64,000 nt of DNA from assembly GCA_002256115.1 (NCBI GenBank), contig NKIK01000002.1:186001-250000 (forward strand), given 5' to 3'. The stretch is from Burkholderiales bacterium PBB3 (GTDB lineage: Bacteria; Pseudomonadota; Gammaproteobacteria; Burkholderiales; Burkholderiaceae_C). The position numbers and the translations under genes were made by a program. The notes under the pieces were generated by a model that saw only the letters and a list, made by a program, of their open reading frames with translations, made no database searches and was not told the origin of the DNA. Shown piece after piece: positions 21,134 to 29,542 of this stretch (its first letter is position 1; each line of letters opens with the position of its first letter).

Positions 21134-22252
21134 TCAAATTGAATCCAGTGGCCAGCGTGGCTTGACGTCGAAGGCGTAAGTCGTGCTGGCCTGCTGCAAG
21201 CCGCTTTGTAAGCGCATTGCAGCGGCCATGGCAATCATGGCGCCGTTATCGGTGCACAAATGCAGCTCCGGGTAATGAACCCGCACGCTGCGTTTGGCGC
21301 ACTCAGCATTGAGCTGCTGGCGCAGCATGCGGTTGGCCCCCACGCCACCCGCCACGACCAGGCGCTTGAGCCCGGTTTTCTTCAATGCGATCAGTGACTT
21401 TTTTACCAGCACCTCCACGATGGCGGCCTGGGTAGACGCCGCCAGATCCGCGCGCTGGCTGAGTGGCAAATTCTCGAAACCTGCACTGGAACCATGGTTG
21501 GCTTGGGCCTTGGGTGCTGGCACGCCGCTAGCCAATGCGGCCTCGGATGCCACCATGCGCTGCGCTTGCACCAGCACCGCGGTCTTGAGGCCCGCAAAAG
21601 AAAAATCCAGGTTGTCACTGCGCAGCAGGGGCCGCGGCAAGGCGTAGGCCGCCGGGTTGCCACTTTCCGCCATGCGCGCCAGCGCGGGGCCACCGGGGTA
21701 GCCCAAACCCATCAGCTTGGCGGATTTATCGAACGCCTCACCGGCAGCATCGTCAATGGTCTCGCCCAGCATGGCGTATTCGCCCACAGCGTCCACCTGC
21801 ATCAACTGGGTGTGACCACCCGACACGAGCAGCGCCACAAAGGGAAATTCGGGCGGGTCTTCACTCAAAAAAGGCGACAGCAAATGCCCCTCCAGGTGGT
21901 GCACGCCCAGCACGGGCTTGCCTAAAGCGGCCCCCAGCGCGCAGGCCACGCCCGCCCCTACCAGCAGCGCACCCGCCAGCCCCGGCCCACGGGTGTAGGC
22001 CACTACATCCACCTCGCTCAAACTGCGCCCGGATGCTTGCAGCACTTCGGTAGTGAGCGGCAGCACGCGGCGAATGTGGTCGCGGCTGGCCAGCTCGGGC
22101 ACCACGCCGCCAAAGTCCTGGTGCATTTCAATCTGGCTATGCAGCGCGTGCGCCAACAGCGTGGGCACCCCAGTCGCTTGCGTCTGCACCAAGGCAACGC
22201 CTGTCTCATCACACGACGACTCTATTCCCAATACCAGCATGTTGTTCAGCAT
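21134..22252 (-). CDS. tsaD: tRNA N6-adenosine threonylcarbamoyltransferase TsaD
   Basis: About 372 residues. It transfers the threonylcarbamoyl group to A37 of ANN-decoding tRNAs together with TsaB and TsaE. The N terminus [18 protein letters not shown] and the metal-binding HxxxH in [14 protein letters not shown] are diagnostic, followed by [12 protein letters not shown] take the ATG at 22252; the one at 22240 is equally possible, and the frame can extend to 22303 without family support. An insertion around residue 250 (Ala/Pro rich) makes it slightly longer than usual. Confidence 0.95.
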   Translation of the reverse strand: MLNNMLVLGIESSCDETGVALVQTQATGVPTLLAHALHSQIEMHQDFGGVVPELASRDHIRRVLPLTTEVLQASGRSLSEVDVVAYTRGPGLAGALLVGAGVACALGAALGKPVLGVHHLEGHLLSPFLSEDPPEFPFVALLVSGGHTQLMQVDAVGEYAMLGETIDDAAGEAFDKSAKLMGLGYPGGPALARMAESGNPAAYALPRPLLRSDNLDFSFAGLKTAVLVQAQRMVASEAALASGVPAPKAQANHGSSAGFENLPLSQRADLAASTQAAIVEVLVKKSLIALKKTGLKRLVVAGGVGANRMLRQQLNAECAKRSVRVHYPELHLCTDNGAMIAMAAAMRLQSGLQQASTTYAFDVKPRWPLDSI

Positions 22253-22284
22253 AGGCACCGAGTTTAGCGAGGCACAATCATGGC

Positions 22285-23064
22285 GTGATAACCCAGCACC
22301 CAACCCTCACCCCACCCCCCACACTCAGCGACGAAGAAGTTACCAGCCTGGAGCGCGCTACTCTGGACGCAGTAGCGCCCCCCGAAGTGCGGGAGATGGC
22401 GGACTGGCTGCTGCCCTTGGACCGATCCACCATTGGTCGTGCAAAAAGTGCGGTACCGCTGCGCCACCAAGGGCTGAGCGCGGATGTGCTGGACGCCATA
22501 GAGGCAACCTACCAGGCTTGGGGCATAGACGCGCGGTTTCGCGTGGCCGATGTGCCGGGTTTGGGCAACATCCACCAGCGCTTGCGTGCCATGGGCTATG
22601 CGCCAGACCAGCCTACGCAGGTGCTAGTGGGCAGCGTCAGCGCCCTACTGGCCTTACCGGTGGACGCCGCTGCAACGGTAGACACCAACCCCAGCGCACG
22701 CTGGGCTGCGGTCTACACCGCGCCTGGGTTTGATGCGGTGGACGGCGCGCACCGGGTGCAGGCACTCAGCCGCAGCCCGCATACCGTTTACGCAGCGGTG
22801 CACCGCGATGGCCATGCCCTGGCGGCAGGCACAGCGTCCCTGAGCCAGGGTTGGGCCAGCATCCACGGCATGCGCACCGTGCCCACCGCGCGCGGACAGG
22901 GCCTAGCCTGCCAAATTTTGCAGGGTTTGGCGGGGGTAGCCGCCCAACGGGGCTTGGAACGGGTGTTTTTGCAGGTTGAAGAAAAAAATACCGCCGCCCT
23001 GGCGCTGTACGCCCGCGCAGGCTTCAAAGCCGTCTGGCGTTACCACTATTGGCGCAAACTCTGA
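22285..23064 (+). CDS. GNAT-family N-acetyltransferase
   Basis: A 259-residue protein with a GTG start. The C-terminal half has the GNAT core: acetyl-CoA loop [20 protein letters not shown] near residue 200 and the end signature [20 protein letters not shown]. The N-terminal 110 residues are a less conserved GNAT-like half. It is divergent from tsaD with very little space between. The substrate is unknown. Confidence 0.85.
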   Translation: MITQHPTLTPPPTLSDEEVTSLERATLDAVAPPEVREMADWLLPLDRSTIGRAKSAVPLRHQGLSADVLDAIEATYQAWGIDARFRVADVPGLGNIHQRLRAMGYAPDQPTQVLVGSVSALLALPVDAAATVDTNPSARWAAVYTAPGFDAVDGAHRVQALSRSPHTVYAAVHRDGHALAAGTASLSQGWASIHGMRTVPTARGQGLACQILQGLAGVAAQRGLERVFLQVEEKNTAALALYARAGFKAVWRYHYWRKL

Positions 23065-23069
23065 GACAT

Positions 23070-23086
23070 TTGGCGCGAATCTTGCT
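23070..23086 (+). promoter_or_regulatory. Possible sigma-54 promoter before nasT
   Basis: TTGGCGCGAATCTTGCT has GG-N10-GC spacing and the TTGC -12 element but G instead of A in the -24 box. Predicted transcription would begin at about 23097, one base before the ATG, so the message would be leaderless. This makes the call weak. Confidence 0.35.
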
Positions 23087-23097
23087 GGACTCAAGCC

Positions 23098-23757
23098 ATG
23101 AACGCGCCCACCACCGCTCCATTGCGCATCGTCGTGATTACGCCGGACTGGATTGACGCATCCAGCGACGATGGGCATGCCCAAGACCAGGCAGACCGCT
23201 CGCGCAGCCTGCGCATTGGTTTGCTGGAGAGCGGGTTTCATTTGGTGGCATCGCTACCGGCCGACGTTTTTCTGACCGAGCGCTTGGCCCAGCTTCAGCC
23301 CGACATGATCATCGTGGACGCCGAGAGCGAAGCCCGCGACGCGCTGGAACATGTGGTGATGGCCACCCGCGATGCGCGCCGCCCCATCGTCATGTTCACC
23401 AATGACCACGACACCGCCAATGCCCGCGCGGCGGTGGCGGCTGGTGTATCCGCCTACGTGGTGGCCGGCCTGCACCCCGAGCGCATCCGGCCGATTCTGG
23501 ATGTGGCCATGGCCCGCTTTCAGCACGAACAGGCCCTGCGCCTGGAGCTGGCACAAGCGCAAACCGAACTGAACGAACTCAGCACCGAAATCAAGAACCG
23601 CAAGATCATCGACCAAGCCAAGAACCTGCTGATGCAGCGCCAGCAGCTCAGTGAAGACGTGGCCTACGCCCGCCTGCGCAAGACGGCCATGGACAAGAAC
23701 ATGAAGATAGTGGACGTAGCCCAGCGCATGTTGGATGTGGCGGATTTATTGGGCTGA
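23098..23757 (+). CDS. nasT: NasT-like response regulator with ANTAR RNA-binding domain
   Basis: A 219-residue predicted antitermination regulator of nitrate assimilation. Residues about 10-125 form a receiver-like domain (DMIIVDAESEARDALEHV) whose first strand lacks the usual acidic pair, so phosphorylation is doubtful. Residues about 155-215 are a typical ANTAR domain (IDQAKNLLMQRQQLSEDVAY). ANTAR proteins bind paired RNA hairpins with A1/G4 hexaloops, which occur in this window before nrtA and nirB. No NasS partner gene is adjacent. Confidence 0.88.
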   Translation: MNAPTTAPLRIVVITPDWIDASSDDGHAQDQADRSRSLRIGLLESGFHLVASLPADVFLTERLAQLQPDMIIVDAESEARDALEHVVMATRDARRPIVMFTNDHDTANARAAVAAGVSAYVVAGLHPERIRPILDVAMARFQHEQALRLELAQAQTELNELSTEIKNRKIIDQAKNLLMQRQQLSEDVAYARLRKTAMDKNMKIVDVAQRMLDVADLLG

Positions 23758-23800
23758 GGCTGCGGACACCACCTTAGTGATTTTTTAAGCCCAATCGGCC

Positions 23801-23844
23801 GCTCAAGCCGTGGATAGTGCGGGAGCAGCTCCTAAAACAATAGC
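23801..23844 (+). repeat. Dispersed repeat R2, copy 2
   Basis: Reads GTGGATAGTGCGGGAGCAGC followed by T, nine variable bases and ATAGC. It lies between nasT and the convergent acyltransferase gene. Confidence 0.75.
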
Positions 23845-23873
23845 GAAGTCAAAAAAACTCAATATTCCCTGGC

Positions 23874-25076
23874 TTAGCCTGGCGATGTCGATGTCTGCCT
23901 TTTCGTCAGCCCAGGAAAGCGCGCATCGCGCAACCGCATAAACGGCAGCTCCACCGCGTGATACAGCACTGCGCCCAGTGCCAATGAACCAAGCACCACG
24001 GCCGCCAGCTCCAGACCCGGCGTCAAAGACCACTGCGCGGTATGGCGGTGAATGTAGAAAGCCAACGGCTTGTGAATCAAATAAATGGAGTACGACCACA
24101 GCGCCAGGTGCTGCGCCCCAGGCACGCGCAACCAGTGCCAGGGCGAACGCGGCGCCAGCGCGCTGGCCACCAGCAGGCCAAACGCCCAGGCGATCAGGCT
24201 GTAGCCAAACGCAGTCATGAAGAAGCCGTAGCCATAGCCCTCAATGCTGTAGTGCTGCAGCACGCCGTACAGCATGGCAGCGCATGCCAGCAAGCCTGCG
24301 CAAAAAAAGCCCATGCCTGACTGAATCACTTTGCGCCATAGCGCGGGGTAAAAATTCTTGACCATGGCGACCGCCAAGCCCGGCAGAAACTCGTCAAACC
24401 GGCACAGCGTGGCGTAGTAAATATGGGGGTGATAGCCCTGGATGGCATTGCCCTCCTCTAGCCCATACTGAAACCACAGCACCGTGCGCGCGCCCACACC
24501 CAGCGCCAGCAAACCCGCCATCAGCAGCCATGCCAGCCGCAGCCCAAGCGGGCTTTGCACCTGCGCCTGCGCATCCCCACCGCCACCGCCAGGCAGGCGC
24601 GCCCGTAACCACCAGGCCGCCAACACCACGAGGGGGAACACCGCATAAAACTGCTCTTCAATACATAGCGACCACGCATGTGAAAACGCCGTGCCCGGCT
24701 GCAATTGGTAGTTTTGGGTGAAGGTGAGGAATGTCCACAGCGGCGGCGGTGTGCGCCCACCCATGCTGGCCGGGAAGATGAAGAACGCCGCCAACACCAA
24801 CCAAAACACGGGCCAGGTGCGCAGCGCCCGGCGGGCGTAAAACGCGCTGAGCGATATCTTCTGCCCCGCTGCCCACAGCGCAAACACCTGATTGCCAATG
24901 AGGTAGCCACTCAACACAAAAAACAGGTCGACCCCCACCCAGCCTGCGGTGCTGAGCCAGCCAAACGTAGGCTCGCCGGATACAAACACCATGTAGTGGT
25001 AACAAAACACCAGCACAATGGCCAGCGCACGCAGCGTATCCAGTCCGTTAGAACGGCTTAAGCGGTTTGAATGCAT
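23874..25076 (-). CDS. Acyltransferase 3 family membrane protein
   Basis: A 400-residue polytopic protein of the OafA/WbpC-type acyltransferase family, which O-acetylates surface or periplasmic glycans. The N terminus contains LDTLRALAIVLVFCYHY with the conserved His, and the motif WSLCIEEQFYAVFPLVVL is clear. About ten membrane helices are predicted by eye. No SGNH domain is fused. The target polymer is unknown, and the neighbours give no hint. Confidence 0.9.
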   Translation of the reverse strand: MHSNRLSRSNGLDTLRALAIVLVFCYHYMVFVSGEPTFGWLSTAGWVGVDLFFVLSGYLIGNQVFALWAAGQKISLSAFYARRALRTWPVFWLVLAAFFIFPASMGGRTPPPLWTFLTFTQNYQLQPGTAFSHAWSLCIEEQFYAVFPLVVLAAWWLRARLPGGGGGDAQAQVQSPLGLRLAWLLMAGLLALGVGARTVLWFQYGLEEGNAIQGYHPHIYYATLCRFDEFLPGLAVAMVKNFYPALWRKVIQSGMGFFCAGLLACAAMLYGVLQHYSIEGYGYGFFMTAFGYSLIAWAFGLLVASALAPRSPWHWLRVPGAQHLALWSYSIYLIHKPLAFYIHRHTAQWSLTPGLELAAVVLGSLALGAVLYHAVELPFMRLRDARFPGLTKRQTSTSPG

Positions 25077-25098
25077 AGGAAACCCGGCCCCGCGCTAC

Positions 25099-26229
25099 TC
25101 AGGCCGTAATCAGTTTCAAGTTAAACGCCCGCTCGGCAAACCATACCAGCGCCACCAGCAAGGTGAGCCAGGAGCCAGCCTTGAACACCCCCTTGCGATA
25201 GAAAGGCGTATTGCGCAGCCAAAACGCCAGCGGCAGAAAAACCGCCACGATGGCCAACTGCCCGGTCTCTACCCCCAGGTTAAAACCGAGCAAAGACAGC
25301 ACCAGGGTTTCGCGGGGCAAGCCCAGCTCCGTCAGCACGCTGGCAAATCCAAAACCATGGATCAGACCAAAGCTGAAGGCCACCAACCAGCGCCGGCGCT
25401 CCACCACCGCGTGCAAATTATTGGCCGCAGCCAGCACCACGGATGCGGCAATGGCCGACTCCACCAAGCGCGAGGGCAGCTCCAAAATTTGCAAAGCCGC
25501 CAGCGTCAGGGTGATGGAATGCGCCACCGTGAAGGCGGTGACCACCCACAGCACCTCGGTCAGCGCTTGGCGGAAGGTGGCGGCCCCTTTCCAGCGCTGG
25601 GCTTCAAACACCAAAACCGCAGGCAGCAACAGAGACAGCAAAAACAAAATATGGTCGAAGCCGATCCAGATGTGCCAGACCCCTTCGATCACATACTGAA
25701 AAAACTGCGCCAAGCGTGAACTCTCACCCGCCTTGACGTTCAGCTCCGCCGCGTCGGGCGACAAGACTGCGGTTTGGGGTATGCCATCCAGCTCCAGGTT
25801 CAGCAGCCCCCGGTGCAACGCGTCCACATCAAACAGCAGCCGGTAGGTCAGCGCCAAATCCCCGCTGGCTGCCGGGCAGGTGCCCGCCAGGCGCAGTACC
25901 GCATAGCCGCCGTCGGTGTGCTCATCGACCAAGTGCTGCGCCACCGATAGGTTGCAGATACCACCCCGTTGCAAACTCAAGCGGCCCAAGGCCCAGGCGG
26001 CAATATCGGCATGGCGGGCTTGCACTTCAGCCCAAGTAATCTCAGCATTGCCGTCGGCGTCCAGGCCCATCGCAAAGTCAATGTCGCGCAACGCAATGTC
26101 CCACTGGCCGGACACTTGCTGGCCCTGTACTTTCAGAACCAGATAGCTGTCACTGGCCTTGTGGGCCAGCGTCGGCCCAGCCCCTGCCAGCAGCAGCGCG
26201 GCGGCCATCCAGCGCAATAACTTCATCAT
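25099..26229 (-). CDS. HupE/UreJ family membrane protein with exported N-terminal domain
   Basis: A 376-residue protein. A signal peptide (MMKLLRWMAAALLLAGAGPT then LAHKASDS) is followed by a soluble domain of about 170 residues and then a HupE/UreJ-like membrane region with several helices (GFDHILFLLSLLLPAVLVFE; FSFGLIHGFGFASVLTELGL). Histidines in membrane segments are typical of this family, linked elsewhere to nickel or cobalt uptake; a metal role here is inference. It overlaps the upstream TPR gene by four bases, so the two are translated together. Confidence 0.8.
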   Translation of the reverse strand: MMKLLRWMAAALLLAGAGPTLAHKASDSYLVLKVQGQQVSGQWDIALRDIDFAMGLDADGNAEITWAEVQARHADIAAWALGRLSLQRGGICNLSVAQHLVDEHTDGGYAVLRLAGTCPAASGDLALTYRLLFDVDALHRGLLNLELDGIPQTAVLSPDAAELNVKAGESSRLAQFFQYVIEGVWHIWIGFDHILFLLSLLLPAVLVFEAQRWKGAATFRQALTEVLWVVTAFTVAHSITLTLAALQILELPSRLVESAIAASVVLAAANNLHAVVERRRWLVAFSFGLIHGFGFASVLTELGLPRETLVLSLLGFNLGVETGQLAIVAVFLPLAFWLRNTPFYRKGVFKAGSWLTLLVALVWFAERAFNLKLITA

Positions 26230-27455
26230 GGCGTCCCCTTAGTGGGCAATTGGGACATTGCCTTGGCCAGCTGCCGCAGTTGCGCGTCTTCAAAGCCACT
26301 GCTGCTAAGCCAGTCCAGCACCGGCTTGGCGGCTTTGGCATCTGCCGCAGCCAAGGCGGCCTCTAACAAGATGCGGGCATCGCGCGGCTCCCGCTGTACC
26401 GCGTAATTCGCCACGGCAATCTGCAAGGCTTGTGGCACGTCGTTTTTGATGTGCAACAGAAACCGCGCTTCCTCTGCGCGGTGCGTGGTGTCGCCCCGCA
26501 GCTTGGCGGCGGCAAAGCGGTCTTGCAGCACCTGGGCATGGACGGCGGCCTTGGGCAGCGCGAGCTGCTTTTCGGCCAAAGCCAGGCGCAGCAAGAGTCC
26601 ATCGGAGGATTCCCAGGCCGCCAAGCCCTGCACCACCTCGGCAGGCCGCTTTTGGTCCAGCAAAAAGTCATTCCAGGCGGCCAGCAAGTAGCCGTCTTCC
26701 TGACCCAGCGCCAAGGCTTGGCGGTAGGCGGCTTCGGCGCGTGCGGGCCGCCCCAGCCAGGCCTCTACCTCCCCGGTGCGGGTTAGCAACCAGAGGCGGT
26801 TGCCGGGGTTGTCAGTGGCCTTCAGCGCGTGTTGAAAATGGCTGAGCGCCCTCTCCAAGTGCCCGCTGTAGGCCTGGGCTAGGCCCGTGCAAGCGCCAAA
26901 CAGTGCCGTTCGGCCCAAGCGCCCCAGTGCGGCGCACTCGGCGGCAGCCGCGCCGTAATCCGCCTGCACCAAAAATATGGCACCGCGCCAGGCGTGTGCG
27001 CTGGCAAAGCTGGGGTCGAGCTTGATTGCGGCCGCAAAGCTGGCCAGTGCGCCGTCAAAGCCGTGCCGGTATTGCAAAAGTTGACCACGCATGGCCCACA
27101 GCGGAGCCGAATCTGCCTGCGCAAACGGCTTGATCACAGCGTCGGCATAGCCCACATAGCGCGGATCACCCCGCGCCAAGGCCAAGTCAAAGTACTGCTC
27201 CGCCAACCGAATGGCGGCATCCGGGTTGCCAGGTGCCGATGCCGCGGACTGCCGGACCTCTGCCCGCAAAGCGGCCAGCGCACGGGCGGTGGTGTCGGTG
27301 GGGCGCATGGGCAAGCGCTCCAGCACTTCGGTCGGCTGGGTGGGAATGCGCGGGGCCGCTTTTGCCTGTGGGGATAAACAGGCCAGCCCCAGCACCAGCG
27401 CTGTCGCGAAACCCCAGCTACGGGCTAAGGGCTTGAACTGAAGACTTTTTATCAT
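26226..27455 (-). CDS. Exported TPR-repeat protein, function unknown
   Basis: About 409 residues from the ATG at 27455. A signal peptide ends near PQAKAAPRIP. The rest is helical, Ala/Leu-rich TPR-like (FASAHAWRGAIFLVQADYGA; HFQHALKATDNPGNRLWLL). The frame extends upstream to 27584, but that extension crosses the intergenic palindrome and has no signal character. It is coupled to the HupE-like gene, suggesting a joint envelope role, perhaps as an assembly scaffold. No enzymatic motif is seen. Confidence 0.8.
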   Translation of the reverse strand: MIKSLQFKPLARSWGFATALVLGLACLSPQAKAAPRIPTQPTEVLERLPMRPTDTTARALAALRAEVRQSAASAPGNPDAAIRLAEQYFDLALARGDPRYVGYADAVIKPFAQADSAPLWAMRGQLLQYRHGFDGALASFAAAIKLDPSFASAHAWRGAIFLVQADYGAAAAECAALGRLGRTALFGACTGLAQAYSGHLERALSHFQHALKATDNPGNRLWLLTRTGEVEAWLGRPARAEAAYRQALALGQEDGYLLAAWNDFLLDQKRPAEVVQGLAAWESSDGLLLRLALAEKQLALPKAAVHAQVLQDRFAAAKLRGDTTHRAEEARFLLHIKNDVPQALQIAVANYAVQREPRDARILLEAALAAADAKAAKPVLDWLSSSGFEDAQLRQLAKAMSQLPTKGTP

Positions 27456-27475
27456 ATTTGCAGTAGAGTGCGCGA

Positions 27476-27494
27476 AGCGTTTACTGTAAACGCT
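27476..27494. promoter_or_regulatory. 19-bp perfect palindrome between divergent genes
   Basis: AGCGTTTACTGTAAACGCT: 9-bp arms around a central T. It lies 20 bases from the TPR gene start and 29 bases from the small exported protein start, an ideal operator position for a dimeric repressor or activator controlling both directions. No matching regulator gene is recognised nearby. Confidence 0.6.
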
Positions 27495-27523
27495 CAACCC
27501 TACCCAACCTGGAGTTTTGAAAC

Positions 27524-27730
27524 ATGAAAAAGCTTGTATCGATTTTGATGGCAGCGTTCTTGGCATCGGTTTCTGTGGGTGCAATGGCTGCAGCCCATGG
27601 CGGTGCCATGAAGGATGTGGATTGCAAAATGGATGAGAAGAAGATGGACGACAAGACCAAAGCGGCTTGCAAGAAGATGGCTGACGACAAGAAGGCTGCC
27701 GACATGAAGAAGGAAGAGCCTAAGAAGTAA
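27524..27730 (+). CDS. Small exported Lys/Asp/Met-rich protein, function unknown
   Basis: A 68-residue protein. Residues 1-23 are a signal peptide (MKKLVSILMAAFLASVSVGA then MAA). The mature part has two cysteines (DVDCKMDE and AACKKMAD) set in Lys, Asp and Met-rich repeats and ends KKEEPKK. GGAG precedes the start, and a strong terminator follows, so it is a genuine monocistronic gene. I do not recognise the family; a periplasmic metal- or polyanion-interacting role is only a guess. Confidence 0.75.
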   Translation: MKKLVSILMAAFLASVSVGAMAAAHGGAMKDVDCKMDEKKMDDKTKAACKKMADDKKAADMKKEEPKK

Positions 27731-27776
27731 GCGGGCGACTTTTCCCCGCCGGGTCGGTCGCACCGATCCAAGCACA

Positions 27777-27797
27777 CGGGCTTCGGCCCGTTTTTTT
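27777..27797 (+). terminator. Rho-independent terminator after the small exported protein
   Basis: CGGGC-TTCG-GCCCG stem with a UUCG tetraloop followed by seven T residues, 46 bases after the stop codon at 27730. Confidence 0.93.
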
Positions 27798-27829
27798 ATG
27801 GTGCCGCCACCATGCTTTTTTGGTGCACC

Positions 27830-27844
27830 GCACAATATGTGTGC
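27830..27844. promoter_or_regulatory. Possible NtrC-type enhancer site upstream of nrtA
   Basis: GCACAATATGTGTGC is a 5-5-5 dyad with half sites GCACA/TGTGC, near the known NtrC consensus GCACY-N5-RGTGC. It lies about 140 bases upstream of the sigma-54 promoter, an ordinary enhancer distance. The match is imperfect. Confidence 0.4.
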
Positions 27845-27980
27845 CACGCACCCTCCCCAGGTCCCGCAGTCTTGGTGCGCCTGGGCCCCACCAGAAACGC
27901 GCTTGCTCCACTCTGCAAAGTAGCCGTTTCCTGCTCTGATGGCGGGCCTCTCCCAGCCCCTATTCCCTAGCGATACTCAG

Positions 27981-27997
27981 TTGGCACGGTCGTTGCA
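27981..27997 (+). promoter_or_regulatory. Sigma-54 promoter of nrtABD
   Basis: TTGGCACGGTCGTTGCA is an essentially perfect -24/-12 element: TGGCACG, four bases, TTGCA, with GG and GC ten bases apart. Transcription should start near 28008, giving a leader of about 150 bases before nrtA that contains the hairpins and terminator listed next. Implies RpoN and an activator such as NtrC. Confidence 0.88.
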
Positions 27998-28036
27998 TTA
28001 GTTGCTTCACAACCCTCACGGGTATTGCAGCTTTTA

Positions 28037-28081
28037 TCACCTAACGGCGGGTGAGCAGAGTTGCATCGGACAAAGGCGTCC
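28037..28081 (+). ncRNA. Two-hairpin ANTAR recognition element in the nrtA leader
   Basis: Hairpin P1 (28037-28054) is TCACCT-AACGGC-GGGTGA and hairpin P2 (28068-28081) is GGAC-AAAGGC-GTCC. Both have six-base loops with A at position 1 and G at position 4, the pattern known for ANTAR antiterminator proteins. P2 shares bases 28074-28081 with the 5' arm of the terminator, so the two structures exclude each other. This is a cis-acting leader element rather than a separate RNA. Confidence 0.8.
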
Positions 28082-28130
28082 CCACGGATTACGCGCACAG
28101 CGCATGACTCCCGTGTGGACGCCTTTTTTA
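28074..28130 (+). terminator. Leader terminator (attenuator) before nrtA
   Basis: Arm 28074-28087 pairs with 28111-28124 over 14 positions with one mismatch (AGGCGTCC plus CACGG against CCGTG plus GGACGCCT), followed by a run of six T residues starting at 28124. It lies 28 bases before the nrtA start, so transcription into nrtA requires antitermination. Confidence 0.88.
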
Positions 28131-28157
28131 TTGTCTTTTTTCTGAAGGAATAACGCG

Positions 28158-29402
28158 ATGACCGATCTCTTGAAGTCCAAACTCAGCCGCCGTGCGGTGC
28201 TGCAAACCGCCGCCGTCGGTGCCATTGGCATTGACCCCGCTCTGCGCGCCGTGGTGTATGCCGCAGGCTCCGACAAGCCCGAGAAGGAAGAAGTCAAGAT
28301 TGGCTTTATCCCGCTGACCGACTGCGCCAGCGTGGTGATGGCCTCAGTGATGGGGTTCGACAAAAAGCACGGCGTCAAAATCATCCCCACCAAAGAAGCC
28401 AGTTGGGCCGGCGTGCGCGACAAGCTGACCACCGGGGAGCTCGACTTTGCGCACGTTTTATACGGGCTGATCTACGGCGTTCACTTGGGTGTCGGCGGTG
28501 CAAAAAAAGATATGGCCGTGTTGATGACCTTGAACAATAACGGCCAAGCCATCACGCTGTCCAAAAAGCTGGCGGACAAGGGCGCGGTCGATGGACCCAG
28601 TCTGGCCAAACTCATGGCTACCGAGAAGCGGGAATACACCTTTGCCCAAACATTCCCCACCGGAACGCACGCCATGTGGCTGTATTACTGGATGGCAGCC
28701 AATGGCATCGACCCACTAAAAGGTGCCAAGGTCATCACCGTGCCGCCGCCACAAATGGTGGCCAATATGCGTGTTGGCAATATGGATGGGTTTAGCGTTG
28801 GTGAGCCCTGGAATCACCGGGCCATCATTGACGGTATTGGTGTTACCGCGACGACGTCACAAGATGTGTGGAAAGACCATCCCGAAAAAGTACTGGGTAC
28901 GACTGCGGAGTTTGTCAAAAAGTATCCGAATACGGCGCGCGCTGTAACGGCCGCCATTTTGGAAGCGGGTCAATGGATTGACGCCAGCTTGTCGAACAAG
29001 AACAAGATGGCCGAGACGATTGCCGACAAGAGTTATGTGAACACCAGCGTGGACGCGATCAACCAACGTATTTTGGGCCGCTACCAAAACGGCATGGGCA
29101 AGACCTGGGACGACCCGAACCACATGAAGTTTTACAACGACGGTGCGGTCAACTTCCCCTACCTGAGTGACGGCATGTGGTTCCTGACCCAGCACAAGCG
29201 CTGGGGCTTGCTCAAGGACCACCCCGATTACCTGGCCGTGGCCAAACAGATCAACCAAATCGACATCTACAAGCAGGCCGCAACGGCCACCAAAACACCG
29301 GTGCCAAAGGATGTGATGCGCACCAGCAAGCTGATGGACGGCGTGGTCTGGGATGGCAAAGACCCGCAAAAGTACGCCGACGGATTCAAGGTCAAGGCTT
29401 AA
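28158..29402 (+). CDS. nrtA: Nitrate ABC transporter, substrate-binding protein (NrtA-like)
   Basis: A 414-residue nitrate/nitrite binding protein of the NrtA/CmpA type. A twin-arginine-like signal (KLSRRAVLQTAAVGAIG) begins the protein, indicating folded export. Family stretches include VKIGFIPLTDCASVVMA, EASWAGVRDKLTTGELDFAH and NMDGFSVGEPWNHRAI. First gene of nrtA-nrtB-nrtD. Its signal peptide distinguishes it from the cytoplasmic sensor NasS. GAAGGAA precedes the start. Confidence 0.93.
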   Translation: MTDLLKSKLSRRAVLQTAAVGAIGIDPALRAVVYAAGSDKPEKEEVKIGFIPLTDCASVVMASVMGFDKKHGVKIIPTKEASWAGVRDKLTTGELDFAHVLYGLIYGVHLGVGGAKKDMAVLMTLNNNGQAITLSKKLADKGAVDGPSLAKLMATEKREYTFAQTFPTGTHAMWLYYWMAANGIDPLKGAKVITVPPPQMVANMRVGNMDGFSVGEPWNHRAIIDGIGVTATTSQDVWKDHPEKVLGTTAEFVKKYPNTARAVTAAILEAGQWIDASLSNKNKMAETIADKSYVNTSVDAINQRILGRYQNGMGKTWDDPNHMKFYNDGAVNFPYLSDGMWFLTQHKRWGLLKDHPDYLAVAKQINQIDIYKQAATATKTPVPKDVMRTSKLMDGVVWDGKDPQKYADGFKVKA

Positions 29403-29517
29403 CCCCCCCCCCGTTGCTTGCTCGCTTCGCGTGGCCGCCTCCCCCTTCAAGGGGGCGATACCAGCAGCCCGGCCAAGCCGGTTCTGCGGTATCCCTGAAA
29501 AGGGCATAGCGCGCAGC
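29403..29517. repeat. G/C-rich intergenic segment of repeat type (nrtA-nrtB)
   Basis: This gap holds CTCCCCCTTCAAGGGGGCG, a strong dyad, and CCCGGCCAAGCCGG, followed by GGTTCTGCGGTATCCCTG. It resembles a dispersed Comamonadaceae element from memory; only one copy is in this window. The hairpin could lower expression of nrtB relative to nrtA, or protect the nrtA message 3' end. Confidence 0.45.
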
Positions 29518-29542
29518 GTTCTCCACTTCGAAAGGAATCAAC

